Shown here in pieces: positions 25,472-33,908 of a stretch of DNA of 44,042 nt (position 1 is its first letter; every line of letters starts with the position of its first letter). Source of the DNA: an uncultured Lachnospiraceae bacterium (GTDB taxonomy: Bacteria; Bacillota; Clostridia; Lachnospirales; Lachnospiraceae); assembly GCA_947176965.1 (NCBI GenBank), contig CAMWSU010000014.1:1-44042 (forward strand), given 5' to 3'. Below the pieces are notes generated by a model. That model saw only the letters and a list, made by a program, of their open reading frames with translations, did no database searches and had not been told where the DNA came from. The position numbers were made by a program, and so were the translations under genes.

Positions 25472-27331
25472 ATGCAGAAATTAAGAACTTATTTATGGAA
25501 ATACAAATGGCCATACATCATCGCAATCTTATCGCTAACGGCGGCGGTTGTCTTAGACCTGCTCGCGCCGCTTGTCACCAAAAGCATTGTGGACGACGTG
25601 ATCGTCGGCGGCAATATGGAGAAACTGAACATCCTGCTTCTGGCTTTTTTGGGCATCGGCATCGGGCGATGTGTGTTTCAGTATGTCAAAGAATATGTAT
25701 GCGACCTGACGGGATCAAAAGTGGCGCTGGAGGTCAGACGCGATGTGTTTTCCCATGTGCAGAGCTTAAGCGCGGAGTTCTTTGACCGTACAGGTACGGG
25801 CGAACTGATGGCGCGCGTAAAAGACGACGTGGACCGCATATGGGACGGCGCATCCTATGTCGGCATGCTTCTTACGGAGGTTGCCCTGCATACCGGTATC
25901 GTGCTTTTTTGCATGTACCGCTTGAACTGGAGATTGGCGATCGTTCCGACGCTGGCAATGATCGCATGCGGGTGCATTGCGATCGTGATGGAGAGGAAGC
26001 TGGATGCGGTTTACGAGGAGATCAGTGAGGAAAATGCGGCGCTGAATACCGTTGCAGAGGAAAATCTTGCGGGTGTGCGCACCGTGAAAGCGTTTGCACG
26101 GGAAAAGCATGAGATCGAGAAATTTTTGAAGCATAATCACCGTTACTATGAACTGAATATGAAGCAGTCGAAGGTGTTTGTACGCTATTATCCGTATTTC
26201 AGTGTGATCGCGAAAGTGCTGCCGCTCATAACGGTGCTGATGGGAGGTTACGAGGTTCTTTATTCCGGCTTTACCCTTGGAGACTTGAGCGCGTTTGTGC
26301 AATATTCTAATAACATCGTATGGCCGATGGAAATGCTCGGCTGGCTGACGAACAGCATTTCTTCGGCGTTTGCGTCAAACCGCAAACTGCGGAAACTTTG
26401 TGAGCAGAAGCCGGTCATCGTGGAGAAGGAGCAGCCCGTTGTTCTTGATGCGGTCCGCGGAAAGATTGAATTTGACCATGTATCGTTTCATAAGGCGGAT
26501 GGCTATGAGATTTTGAAGGATATTTCATTTACGGTGGAGCCGGGGCAGACGGTCGGCATCATGGGAGCGACCGGAGCGGGAAAAAGTTCTATCGTGTATC
26601 TGCTCCAGCGTCTTTATGACGCGACGGGCGGAAGCATACGCGTGGATGGCGTGGATGTAAGGGATTTAACCTTAAAGCAGCTCCGCAGCAATATTTCGAT
26701 CGTGATGCAGGACGTCTTTCTGTTTTCGGACACGATCAGTGAAAACGTGCGCCTCGGCAAGCATGATCTGACAGATGATGAGACGATCCGAAAAGCATCG
26801 CACGATGCGCAGGCGGGCAGCTTTATTGAGCGGCTGGATGAGCAGTATGAGACGGTCATCGGCGAGCGCGGCGTTGGTCTGTCAGGCGGACAAAAGCAGC
26901 GCATCAGTATCGCGCGTGCGCTGGCAAAAAAAGAACCGATCCTTGTTCTGGATGATTCCACGTCAGCATTGGATACCGAGACGGAACGCGCGATCGAACA
27001 GACGCTGCTGCAGCTTCCCAACACGACAAAGCTGATCATTGCGCACCGGATCAGCGCCGTGCGCGAGGCGGATATGATCCTTGTGATGAAGGACGGAAGC
27101 GTTGCGGAACGCGGCACGCATGAGGAGCTGCTTCATAGGCGCGGGCTATATTATGAGACCTACTGCGTACAGCATGAGGCGCTGCCGGAGGACGAGACGG
27201 TGCTTTGCGGCGACACCGGATCAGCAGAGAACAAGGCGGCAGTCTTAGGCAAAGTCGAATCGGTGAGAGGCAAGGCGGCGGACATGAATGATGCCGGAGA
27301 GTCGGTGCGGCATGAGGGAGAGGAGGCGTAA
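25472..27331 (+). CDS. ABC multidrug exporter half-transporter (degenerate-Walker-B subunit)
   Basis: About 619 residues: a six-helix exporter membrane domain, then a nucleotide-binding domain with Walker A GATGAGKSS, signature LSGGQKQR, Walker B LVLDDSTSALD and H-loop IAHRISA. The catalytic Glu after Walker B is Asp, marking the non-hydrolysing half of heterodimeric exporters such as BmrC, LmrC or TM287. Its intact signature completes the active site of the partner. The C-terminus carries about 50 extra charged residues after the domain. The start is ATG 25472 (AGGAG 11 bases before) or TTG 25466 (5 bases). The partner gene follows two bases after the stop. Confidence 0.9.
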   Translation: MQKLRTYLWKYKWPYIIAILSLTAAVVLDLLAPLVTKSIVDDVIVGGNMEKLNILLLAFLGIGIGRCVFQYVKEYVCDLTGSKVALEVRRDVFSHVQSLSAEFFDRTGTGELMARVKDDVDRIWDGASYVGMLLTEVALHTGIVLFCMYRLNWRLAIVPTLAMIACGCIAIVMERKLDAVYEEISEENAALNTVAEENLAGVRTVKAFAREKHEIEKFLKHNHRYYELNMKQSKVFVRYYPYFSVIAKVLPLITVLMGGYEVLYSGFTLGDLSAFVQYSNNIVWPMEMLGWLTNSISSAFASNRKLRKLCEQKPVIVEKEQPVVLDAVRGKIEFDHVSFHKADGYEILKDISFTVEPGQTVGIMGATGAGKSSIVYLLQRLYDATGGSIRVDGVDVRDLTLKQLRSNISIVMQDVFLFSDTISENVRLGKHDLTDDETIRKASHDAQAGSFIERLDEQYETVIGERGVGLSGGQKQRISIARALAKKEPILVLDDSTSALDTETERAIEQTLLQLPNTTKLIIAHRISAVREADMILVMKDGSVAERGTHEELLHRRGLYYETYCVQHEALPEDETVLCGDTGSAENKAAVLGKVESVRGKAADMNDAGESVRHEGEEA

Positions 27332-27333
27332 GC

Positions 27334-29103
27334 ATGGCGGTCAATTCTTATAAAAGCGATGAGCAGAGCGTGGAAAAAAGCAAGCGTGAGACGCTGAAGC
27401 GCCTGTTCCGTTATTTATTTCAATATAAAATGCAGATTATCGGCGTGCTGCTGTTAATGGGCTATTGCGTGGCAGTTTCGCTGATCAATCCGCTCATCAT
27501 GGAAACCGCCGTTGATACGTATATCGGCGGAAATGATTATCGAGGGCTTGTGAAACTGATAGTCGTAGCATTGGCGGTCAATATTCTGGTTGTTTTTGCA
27601 GTCAAGCTGCGGATGTATGTGATGGCAAAGGTGTGCAACAAGATTTTGTTGACGATCCGCCAGGAGTTATACACCCATATCCAGACCTTGGATTTTAAGT
27701 TTTTTGATTCCCGCCCGACGGGAAAAATACTGAGCAGGATTATCGGAGATATTAATTCTCTCAAGGACGTGCTGAATAACTGTGTGACAACACTGATCCC
27801 TGATTTTTTAACGGTCATTGCGGTCGCCGTGATCATGTTTGCAAAGAATCCGCTGCTTGCGGCGGCGTCACTGCTCAGCACGCCGTTTATGGCGGTCGGA
27901 ACGGTGCTGATCGAGTTAAAAGCGCATCCGCGCTGGCAGACCTTCCGCAAAAAGTCCTCGAACTTAAACGCGTTCATCCATGAGGATATGTCGGGAATGC
28001 GCGTGATCCAGAGCTTTACGGCGGAGGAGGAGACGGGCAGGACATTTGACGGACTTGTCACCGAGCATCGGAATTCGTTCAAGAGCGCGGTGCGCATCAG
28101 CGACGCGTTCGGCTCGGTCATTGATTTTACATGGGGACTCGGCTGTATCTGCCTGTATTTTACGGGAATCGTGGTCTTGGGCGTGGATAAGGTGTCGCTC
28201 GGTACGTTTTTGGCGTTCGGCACTTATATCAATATGTTTTGGCAGCCGATCAACAACTTAAGCAGCTTTTACAATCAGATTGTGACGAACATCGCGGGTG
28301 CGGAGCGTATTTTTGAGGTGCTGGATACCGAACCGGAGATCGCGGACGCGGAGGGTGTGCATGAGATCGGAGAGATTAAGGGAACGGTCGATTTTGAACA
28401 TGTTTCTTTTTCTTATGACGGGGAGCATAAGGTGCTCGATGATGTGAGCTTCCATATAAAGCCGGGCGAGACAATCGCCCTTGTGGGTGCGACCGGAGCC
28501 GGAAAGACGACCATCGTCAATCTCATCAGCCGTTTTTACGATGTACAGGACGGTATCGTCCGCATTGACGGGCAGGATGTGAAAACTGTGTCGATCGAAA
28601 GCCTGCGTAAGCAGATGGGTATCATGACGCAGGATCAGTTCTTGTTTTCGGGGACCATCAAAGAGAACATCCGCTACGGAAAGCTGGATGCCACGGACGA
28701 GGAGATCGAGGCGGCGGCAAAGGCGGTCAATGCGCATGAATTTATCACGCGTCTGCCGAAGGGGTATGATACCGAGTTGTCCGAGCGCGGCGGCGGACTT
28801 TCCATCGGGCAGCGGCAGTTACTTGCATTTGCGCGCACGATGGTGTCCATGCCGAAGATTCTCATTCTTGACGAGGCAACTTCAAGCATCGATACGCAGA
28901 CCGAGGTGCTTGTTCAACAGGGCATCGAGCATCTTCTTTCGGGAAGGACCAGCTTTGTGATCGCGCACCGGCTATCGACGATCAAAAAGGCGGACCGCAT
29001 TTTTGTCATTGATGACGGACGCATCATCGAGGAGGGAAGTGCCTCGGAGTTGATCGTGAAAAAAGGTGCATATTATCATTTATATATGGCATCATTGAGG
29101 TAG
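27334..29103 (+). CDS. ABC multidrug exporter half-transporter (catalytic subunit)
   Basis: 589 residues: membrane domain, then Walker A GATGAGKTT, signature LSIGQRQL (second position Ile instead of Gly), Walker B ILILDEATSSID with the catalytic Glu, and H-loop IAHRLST. The defects are complementary to those of the upstream gene: one composite site would be normal (this Walker B with the partner's LSGGQ) and the other degenerate. That is the hallmark of BmrD/LmrD/TM288-type heterodimers that export drugs or lipids. AGGAGG lies upstream and the gap to the first gene is two bases. Confidence 0.92.
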   Translation: MAVNSYKSDEQSVEKSKRETLKRLFRYLFQYKMQIIGVLLLMGYCVAVSLINPLIMETAVDTYIGGNDYRGLVKLIVVALAVNILVVFAVKLRMYVMAKVCNKILLTIRQELYTHIQTLDFKFFDSRPTGKILSRIIGDINSLKDVLNNCVTTLIPDFLTVIAVAVIMFAKNPLLAAASLLSTPFMAVGTVLIELKAHPRWQTFRKKSSNLNAFIHEDMSGMRVIQSFTAEEETGRTFDGLVTEHRNSFKSAVRISDAFGSVIDFTWGLGCICLYFTGIVVLGVDKVSLGTFLAFGTYINMFWQPINNLSSFYNQIVTNIAGAERIFEVLDTEPEIADAEGVHEIGEIKGTVDFEHVSFSYDGEHKVLDDVSFHIKPGETIALVGATGAGKTTIVNLISRFYDVQDGIVRIDGQDVKTVSIESLRKQMGIMTQDQFLFSGTIKENIRYGKLDATDEEIEAAAKAVNAHEFITRLPKGYDTELSERGGGLSIGQRQLLAFARTMVSMPKILILDEATSSIDTQTEVLVQQGIEHLLSGRTSFVIAHRLSTIKKADRIFVIDDGRIIEEGSASELIVKKGAYYHLYMASLR

Positions 29104-29115
29104 GGGAGGGTTAGC

Positions 29116-30048
29116 ATGAAAAATATTACAACGAAGCAATTTCAAATATTAACGGACATTAATCTGGTATGGGATTTTATGACGGATGTATACAAACCGT
29201 ACTTTGCTAATGGTGTGGCGGCGCCTTTTTTTGAATATGCGATCACATCCACATGGATGAATAAAGAGTATCTTCATTTAGACCGATTCTGGATGGATAA
29301 AGATCGGGTGGCAGCGTTTGTATTTACGGAATCGTCTGTCACGAGTATCTTTTTCAATTTACGCCCCGGCTATGAAGAATTAGCGGATGAGATGATTGCA
29401 TATGCAGAGAGTCACTTTCCTGAGATCGGAGGGAAAAGGGAACTGGTAATTTTCTCAGGGCAGAAAGCATTGATACAGGCAGCAGAGAAGCGGGGCTATC
29501 AGGTATCCTACGAGAATGTGGATTTGCTGTTTGATTTTAAGAAATCGGAATTAAACTATGATCTTCCGAAAGGATTTCATTTTGTTGATCCGCTTTCGGC
29601 TGATCCGTTAAAGCTTGCCAGATGTACGTGGAACGGCTTCAATGCGGAGGAACTCGGGCCTTTCGAAAATTGGGATATTCCGAATCCGGAAACATCCCGG
29701 AACCCGCATAAGGCATATCAGGGTGTTCTGAGTTCCACGATTGCGCCGCCGCCGCACGCAACCTATGAATATAATGTAATCATTGCGAATGAGGCAGAGG
29801 ACTATGTATGCTTTTCGGGAATGTGGTGGGTTCCGGGGAATCGGCTTGCCTATATGGAGCCTTTATGTACAGCACCGGAGTATCGGAATAAGGGGCTGGC
29901 AGCGGCGGCGCTTACCCAACATTACAGGCGGTTGAAAGGATTAGGTGCGGAGTATATGACCGGCGGAGGAAATGATTTTTATAGAAGAATCGGTTATGAG
30001 GACGAGATACATTGGCTGCATTGGAAAAAGGAAAATGACATGGGATAA
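29116..30048 (+). CDS. GNAT-family N-acetyltransferase (two-domain)
   Basis: 310 residues. The C-terminal GNAT domain shows the acetyl-CoA loop in MEPLCTAPEYRNKGLAAAALTQHYRRLKGLGA (motif A, about 255-285) and YRRIGYE near the end. The N-terminal half (SVTSIFFNLRPGYEELADEMIAYAE) looks like a second, degenerate GNAT-type domain. It begins 12 bases after the exporter operon with a GGGAGGG ribosome site, so it may be co-transcribed. The base composition is more AT-rich than that of the exporter genes. Possible roles are drug or small-molecule acetylation. The substrate is unknown. Confidence 0.85.
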   Translation: MKNITTKQFQILTDINLVWDFMTDVYKPYFANGVAAPFFEYAITSTWMNKEYLHLDRFWMDKDRVAAFVFTESSVTSIFFNLRPGYEELADEMIAYAESHFPEIGGKRELVIFSGQKALIQAAEKRGYQVSYENVDLLFDFKKSELNYDLPKGFHFVDPLSADPLKLARCTWNGFNAEELGPFENWDIPNPETSRNPHKAYQGVLSSTIAPPPHATYEYNVIIANEAEDYVCFSGMWWVPGNRLAYMEPLCTAPEYRNKGLAAAALTQHYRRLKGLGAEYMTGGGNDFYRRIGYEDEIHWLHWKKENDMG

Positions 30049-30175
30049 GCAACAAGACCAGGGAAATCCGATTGCGGTGCGGGGAGGCGTGCTTGGCGTA
30101 ATGAAAACGAAAAAAGCTGTGCAGATGTGACAAAATACGGGCGTAATTATGTTTATATTACCGAATATGTTTCTG

Positions 30176-30204
30176 TTGATTCGTCATGTCCTTCGGATTA
30201 TAAT
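30176..30204 (+). promoter_or_regulatory. Promoter of the Rpn-like nuclease gene
   Basis: TTGATT, 17-base spacer, TATAAT, about 75 bases upstream of ATG 30280. Nothing else is evident in the 230-base gap. Confidence 0.65.
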
Positions 30205-30279
30205 TGTTTTGAGAGAATGTACTTTATATTGAATGCGCGCGAAATCCTCGTGGGAGCTGCATAAGAGGATTACAGCAGT

Positions 30280-31266
30280 ATGTTGATAGACACTGAGATA
30301 AAAAGTGCGGTAAATGCGGCGGATGCGGAAGCCCAATATGACGAAAAAGTAAAACGCCTGTTGGGAAATAAGATCATACTGGCGCATATTTTGGCAAAGA
30401 CCGTTGATGAATTTTTGGGTATGGACCCAAAGGATATTGTTCCGTATATTGAGCGTGACCCATTAATCAGCGCCGTTTTGGTGGAACCGGGACTGACCAA
30501 TGCAAGTGATAGGTCATCCGCAGGTGTGAAAGCTTTGGCAGGAAGCAGAAAAGACGGGCAGCGGATTGTCGGATTGAATACGGAAAACGCAGAGATCAAT
30601 GAGGGGCTGATCCGGTTTGACATCATTTTTTATTTGCGAATGAAGGATGGGATTTCCAAGGTTATCATCAATCTAGAAGCACAGAAAGATGAGCCGACAC
30701 GTTATCATCTCCTGAACAGGGCAGTCTTCTATGCGTGCCGTCTGATCTCTTCACAGAAGGAAAGGGATTTTGTTGGGACGAATTATAATGATATACGGCG
30801 TGTGTATTCGATCTGGATTTGCATGAACATGGATGAAAACAGCATGTCTTATGTGCATCTGATGAAGGATGATCTATTGGGGCATTATCCGTGGAAAGGC
30901 GATCTTGACCTGCTGAATATGGTTATGATAGGGATAGCGAATGAACTTTCGGAGCATGATGAGGCGTATGAACTGCACCGCCTGTTGAGTGCTTTGCTGT
31001 CTGAGGATTTATCTGTTAATGAGAAGTTGAGAATCATGGAAACGGAGTACGACATTCCGGTAAGCGATAAAATAAGAAAGGATGTGAACGAGATGTGCAA
31101 TCTGGGTCAGGGAATTCGGGAAAGTGGAGAGGCTATCGGAGAAGCAAAGATGATTTTAAGCATGCATGAAAAGGGTTATACATTAGAGCAGATTGCAGAT
31201 GTGGCAGAGAAGACCAGGGAGCAGATAGAAGCGATCATAGAAATGGGGGAGCCGGTATTGGCATGA
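30280..31266 (+). CDS. Rpn/transposase-like PD-(D/E)XK nuclease family protein
   Basis: 328 residues. It matches the layout of the Rpn family (recombination-promoting nuclease, often labelled putative transposase), common in multiple copies in Lachnospiraceae. The nuclease core is visible around residues 105-130 as RFDIIFYLRMKDGISKVIINLEAQKD, with the Asp and the ExQ form of the (D/E)XK motif. It is followed by RYHLLNRAVFYACRLI and VYSIWICMNM. The C-terminus is helical (GEAIGEAKMILSMHEKGYTLEQIADVAEKT), a typical tail with short repeats. No inverted repeats or target duplication were seen, so no mobile element boundary is claimed. It ends at a strong bidirectional terminator. Confidence 0.85.
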   Translation: MLIDTEIKSAVNAADAEAQYDEKVKRLLGNKIILAHILAKTVDEFLGMDPKDIVPYIERDPLISAVLVEPGLTNASDRSSAGVKALAGSRKDGQRIVGLNTENAEINEGLIRFDIIFYLRMKDGISKVIINLEAQKDEPTRYHLLNRAVFYACRLISSQKERDFVGTNYNDIRRVYSIWICMNMDENSMSYVHLMKDDLLGHYPWKGDLDLLNMVMIGIANELSEHDEAYELHRLLSALLSEDLSVNEKLRIMETEYDIPVSDKIRKDVNEMCNLGQGIRESGEAIGEAKMILSMHEKGYTLEQIADVAEKTREQIEAIIEMGEPVLA

Positions 31267-31370
31267 TTCCGGTGAATTTATAACAAAACATGTTTGAAAA
31301 CGGAGCGTAATCACCAAAAAATAATTACAGGCAGTCGTATTGACCTATAAAACATTATGTGCAATAGCGC

Positions 31371-31413
31371 AAAGAGACCGAAACTGATTTTCATATTAGT
31401 TTCGGTCTCTTTT
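31371..31413. terminator. Bidirectional terminator between Rpn-like and XRE genes
   Basis: A 15-base perfect stem AAAGAGACCGAAACT / AGTTTCGGTCTCTTT with a 12-base loop. T-rich sequence follows on the plus strand, and the stem's own A/T end serves the minus strand. Confidence 0.88.
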
Positions 31414-31447
31414 GTATGTGTAAGTGATGTAGTGTAGGAAGCGTTAC

Positions 31448-31729
31448 TTAATTACCTTGAATATCATTGATTATGGCAGTAATATGAGCCAATTGCTGGT
31501 CCGTCAAGCCGCTGATTTCGATATACTTTCGTTGATCCAAACCCAAGAGATAATCCGTTGAAACGGAAAAATATTCTGATAAATGGATGAGCATGTCAAT
31601 GGATGGCTGGATATAATTGTTTTCCCAATTAGATATGCTCTGTTTCGTGACGCCGATGGCTTTTGCTAAATCAACCTGTGACAAGTTTTTTGCCATGCGC
31701 AGTTGCTTAATGTTTTCATTCAGTGTCAT
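31448..31729 (-). CDS. XRE-family helix-turn-helix regulator
   Basis: 93 residues. The Cro/CI-type HTH is at about residues 5-60: NIKQLRMAKNLSQVDLAKAIGVTKQSISNWENNYIQPSIDMLIHLSEYFSVSTDYLLGLD. A short C-terminal helix follows, with no ligand domain. ATG 31729 has GAGGA seven bases upstream. It is transcribed divergently from the secreted TPR protein across an AT-rich region with an AGTCAAT/ATTGACT inverted repeat, suggesting that it represses both itself and that gene. Confidence 0.9.
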   Translation of the reverse strand: MTLNENIKQLRMAKNLSQVDLAKAIGVTKQSISNWENNYIQPSIDMLIHLSEYFSVSTDYLLGLDQRKYIEISGLTDQQLAHITAIINDIQGN

Positions 31730-31748
31730 ATGACGTTCCTCATATATA

Positions 31749-31811
31749 AGTCAATTATTTATATACTATTATAAAAAAATGATTGACTAAACAAAAATAC
31801 TATAGTATATT
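31749..31811. promoter_or_regulatory. Divergent promoter/operator region of XRE and TPR genes
   Basis: Plus strand: TTGACT (31783-31788), 17 bases, TATATT (31806-31811), leading to the TPR gene. The minus strand has TATAAT within 31767-31774 for the XRE gene. AGTCAAT (31749-31755) and ATTGACT (31782-31788) form an inverted repeat that overlaps the plus -35. The palindrome ATACTATAGTAT lies in the plus spacer. These are candidate XRE operators. Confidence 0.55.
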
Positions 31812-31960
31812 AAAAATTGACCATAAATATGATAAGAAATGGATAATGGAAGGGGGATAAGTTAGTATATTACTTTTTGTAAAAACAATACGAGTATACG
31901 ATGTAGCCAAAATATGGAAGAGAGTAACAAACCATAAAATATACGTAAGGAGGATGTTTT

Positions 31961-32398
31961 ATGAGAAGACAATCAAGGTGTCTCATGAAAATTGTGTATG
32001 GGGGATTGATAACGGCAGTGATATTTAACTTTACGGCACATACAGCATTTGCGAATGACGCGAAACAATATGACCGGAATTTGCAAAAACAGGAATCTCA
32101 TACTGAAAGCGTTTATAAATATCTTGAAAAGCAACCAGTCAAGAGAATCAAAAAGTATGATAAATACATGAACTTAGCACAGCAGTATGTAAATAAACGG
32201 CAATATGATCAGGCAATTGCGGCATATGAGACTGCGATTGAGGCAGAATCAGGAAAACCGGAAGTTTATATTGCATTGGCAGATCTTTATGTACAGATGG
32301 GGGATTATGAGTCGGCGGTTGCCGTGTTAAGCAGTGGGATTGATCGGACAGAGTCGGAGGAGCTTATAGATTATTTGGAAGAACTGCAGAATTTATGA
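31961..32398 (+). CDS. Small secreted TPR-repeat protein
   Basis: 145 residues. The signal peptide is MRRQSRCLMKIVYGGLITAVIFNFTAHTAFA, with likely cleavage after AFA. The mature part is basic and charged, then has two TPR-like units (YMNLAQQYVNKRQYDQAIAAYETAIEAES and PEVYIALADLYVQMGDYESAVAVLSSGID). No lipobox, and no cell-wall anchor. AAGGAGG precedes ATG 31961. It is probably exported and binds a partner protein or peptide. The 150-base leader after its promoter holds nothing I can name. It is divergent from the XRE regulator. Confidence 0.82.
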   Translation: MRRQSRCLMKIVYGGLITAVIFNFTAHTAFANDAKQYDRNLQKQESHTESVYKYLEKQPVKRIKKYDKYMNLAQQYVNKRQYDQAIAAYETAIEAESGKPEVYIALADLYVQMGDYESAVAVLSSGIDRTESEELIDYLEELQNL

Positions 32399-32409
32399 TG
32401 CTTCATTGA

Positions 32410-32435
32410 GTGTTGTCTTTTGCACAAGACTACAC
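32410..32435. terminator. Hairpin between converging TPR and GNAT genes
   Basis: GTGT-T-GTCTT pairs with AAGAC-T-ACAC around a 6-base loop. There is no T tract on either side, so terminator activity is uncertain. Confidence 0.35.
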
Positions 32436-32876
32436 ATGGAATAAGGGCAGGTTTTCCTGATCGGTTATCCCCCTGCTGTAAAATTCTAAAAAATCTTTCC
32501 GTTCCCAGCCTTGGCTGATCCAGAAAGCTTTCCCCTGTTCATTTGTTTCCATGACATTCAGGCAGACCCTGGTAATGCCTTCTTCCTGCAATGCGGCGAC
32601 GGCGGTTTTCACTAATTCGGAGGCAATCCCCTGTCTGCGATATTCGGGTAATACGACAGTGTGATAAATATATCCCCGTCTGCCGTCATGTCCGCTTAAT
32701 ATGGCACCGATCAGACGTCCGTCCTCGTATGCCACAAAATTGGTATTGGGATTTCGAATTAAAAAACGAGAAATTCCTTCCTTGGAATCATCTAAACTGC
32801 GCAGCCCCATGCTCGGCGTGCTTTTCCACATTGCAAAAAGATTTTCATAATCGGTGATTGTCATGATTCTTATCAT
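32430..32876 (-). CDS. GNAT-family N-acetyltransferase
   Basis: 148 residues, a single GNAT domain. The acetyl-CoA-binding motif A is HTVVLPEYRRQGIASELVKTAVAALQEEG (Q/RxxGxG/A loop RRQGIA), and motif B is CLNVMETNEQGKAFWISQGWERKDFLEFYSR. The N-terminal RIMTITDYENLFAMWKSTPSMGL is typical of small GNATs acting on amines or peptides. GGAG lies eight bases before ATG 32876. It follows the broken GNAT gene on the same strand and may share its promoter at 33404. Confidence 0.88.
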   Translation of the reverse strand: MIRIMTITDYENLFAMWKSTPSMGLRSLDDSKEGISRFLIRNPNTNFVAYEDGRLIGAILSGHDGRRGYIYHTVVLPEYRRQGIASELVKTAVAALQEEGITRVCLNVMETNEQGKAFWISQGWERKDFLEFYSRGITDQENLPLFHV

Positions 32877-32953
32877 ATCAAGAGCTCCTATGTTTTTTCG
32901 TAACCTGCAAACGAGTCATGAAGCTGCTGCTTTTTATCTTTTTCCTGCGCTAT

Positions 32954-33348
32954 TTACAGTATATGTAATTCAAAGAGACCTCCATCAAAATAGATATCGT
33001 TTCCGAAACCATCTTTATAAAACGATACGCTTTCCAATCCGGTCTGCTTAAATCCCAGCGACTGCAATAACTTTATAGAGGAAATATTGTTTATTGCGGT
33101 TCCTGCCGTAAGTTTTTTTACCCCCATATCTTTCAAAAGACCGATGAGTGCCTGATAGCTTTCTTTTGCATATCCCTTCCCATGATAATCCGAATGAAAA
33201 CAATATCCGCTGTCATAACCGTCACCGGTATTGTGAAAATCAATGTAACCAATCATTTCGTTCTCAAGACATCCCATATTCTTTTTATGCTTATCCAATC
33301 ATCAGCAACAATTTTTCTGATGAGGAGCCTTTTCGTTTTGATTTCCAT
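32954..33348 (-). pseudogene. GNAT acetyltransferase gene broken by an internal deletion
   Basis: From ATG 33348 the frame reads MEIKTKRLLIRKIVADDW and then ISIKRIW, a normal GNAT start. It then shifts, reading VLRTK and stopping. The other frame continues as GCLENEMIGYIDFHNTGDG and on to the C-terminus (YHGKGYAKESYQALIGLLKDMGVKKLTAG, NNISSIKLLQSLGFKQTG). The part between beta-1 and beta-4, roughly 35-45 residues in relatives, is missing at the junction near 33270. A deletion whose length is not a multiple of three explains this. A truncated 114-residue product from ATG 33298 is possible but would lack a complete fold. Confidence 0.8.
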
Positions 33349-33602
33349 GATAAAACATCTCCATAACGTTGGGGTTGAATCTGTTGAATGCTCTAACGCC
33401 CATATATTATCACAGGTACATCCGGCATTCAATACAATTTGATCGGAGCAGGAAAAAGTCCCGATTTTTCTATGACCATAACAAGTTTAGTTATAAAAAG
33501 TTTACCTAAGTTGAAAAGTTTTTTCCGTATGAAATAGTTAAATTCTACATATACCTTGAAAACAGCATAATTTTTAAGTATCAAAAATATGGTGAAAGCA
33601 TG
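33349..33602. other. AT-rich intergenic stretch without genes
   Basis: Apart from the minus-strand promoter at 33404-33432, I see no coding frame with a ribosome site, no strong hairpin and no repeat here. Confidence 0.5.
33404..33432 (-). promoter_or_regulatory. Promoter of the broken GNAT gene
   Basis: Minus strand: TTGAAT, 17-base spacer, TAATAT, about 55 bases upstream of ATG 33348. It is intact although the gene is not, and could still drive the downstream GNAT gene. Confidence 0.55.
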
Positions 33603-33631
33603 TTGGCGTACGGAAATGCGTACGGTATAAT
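33603..33631 (+). promoter_or_regulatory. Toxin-antitoxin promoter with twin CGTACG operators
   Basis: TTGGCG, 17-base spacer, TATAAT. Two CGTACG palindromes (33607-33612, 33619-33624) lie 12 bp apart within the promoter. YefM-YoeB systems autoregulate through short TGTACA-type palindromes overlapping the promoter, so these are likely operators. Confidence 0.65.
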
Positions 33632-33653
33632 AAAACAGAAGGGAGATGATGCC

Positions 33654-33908
33654 ATGACTGCAATCAGTGTGACAAAGGCAAGAGAAAATATATATCAAAT
33701 ACTCTCAGAAGTTAATAGCAGCAGCCAGCCAATTACGATTACAAATAATCGTGGGAAAAATGCCGTTCTCATATCATAGGATGACTGGAATGCCATACAG
33801 GAAACGTTATATTTGAATTCGATACCGGGTATGGCAGAAAGTATAATGGTAGCAGGAAAAGAACCGTTGGAAGAATGCTCTGTGTATGATCCGAATGAGG
33901 AATGGTAA
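33654..33908 (+). pseudogene. YefM/Phd-type antitoxin with an internal stop
   Basis: ATG 33654 follows GGGAGATGATGCC and opens MTAISVTKARENIYQILSEV, a classic YefM/Phd DNA-binding start. Codon 42 is TAG (33777-33779), exactly where relatives read Glu in the VLISEEDW block. The frame then continues DDWNAIQETLYLNSIPGM and on to EEW and TAA. The truncated 41-residue product would keep much of the DNA-binding part but lose the toxin-neutralising C-terminus. The alternative is a sequencing error, but the next gene is also damaged. Confidence 0.85.

Noticed and set aside
30280-31266. Complete insertion sequence around the Rpn-like gene
   Set aside because: I could find no terminal inverted repeats or target duplication, and the gene has an ordinary promoter and terminator.
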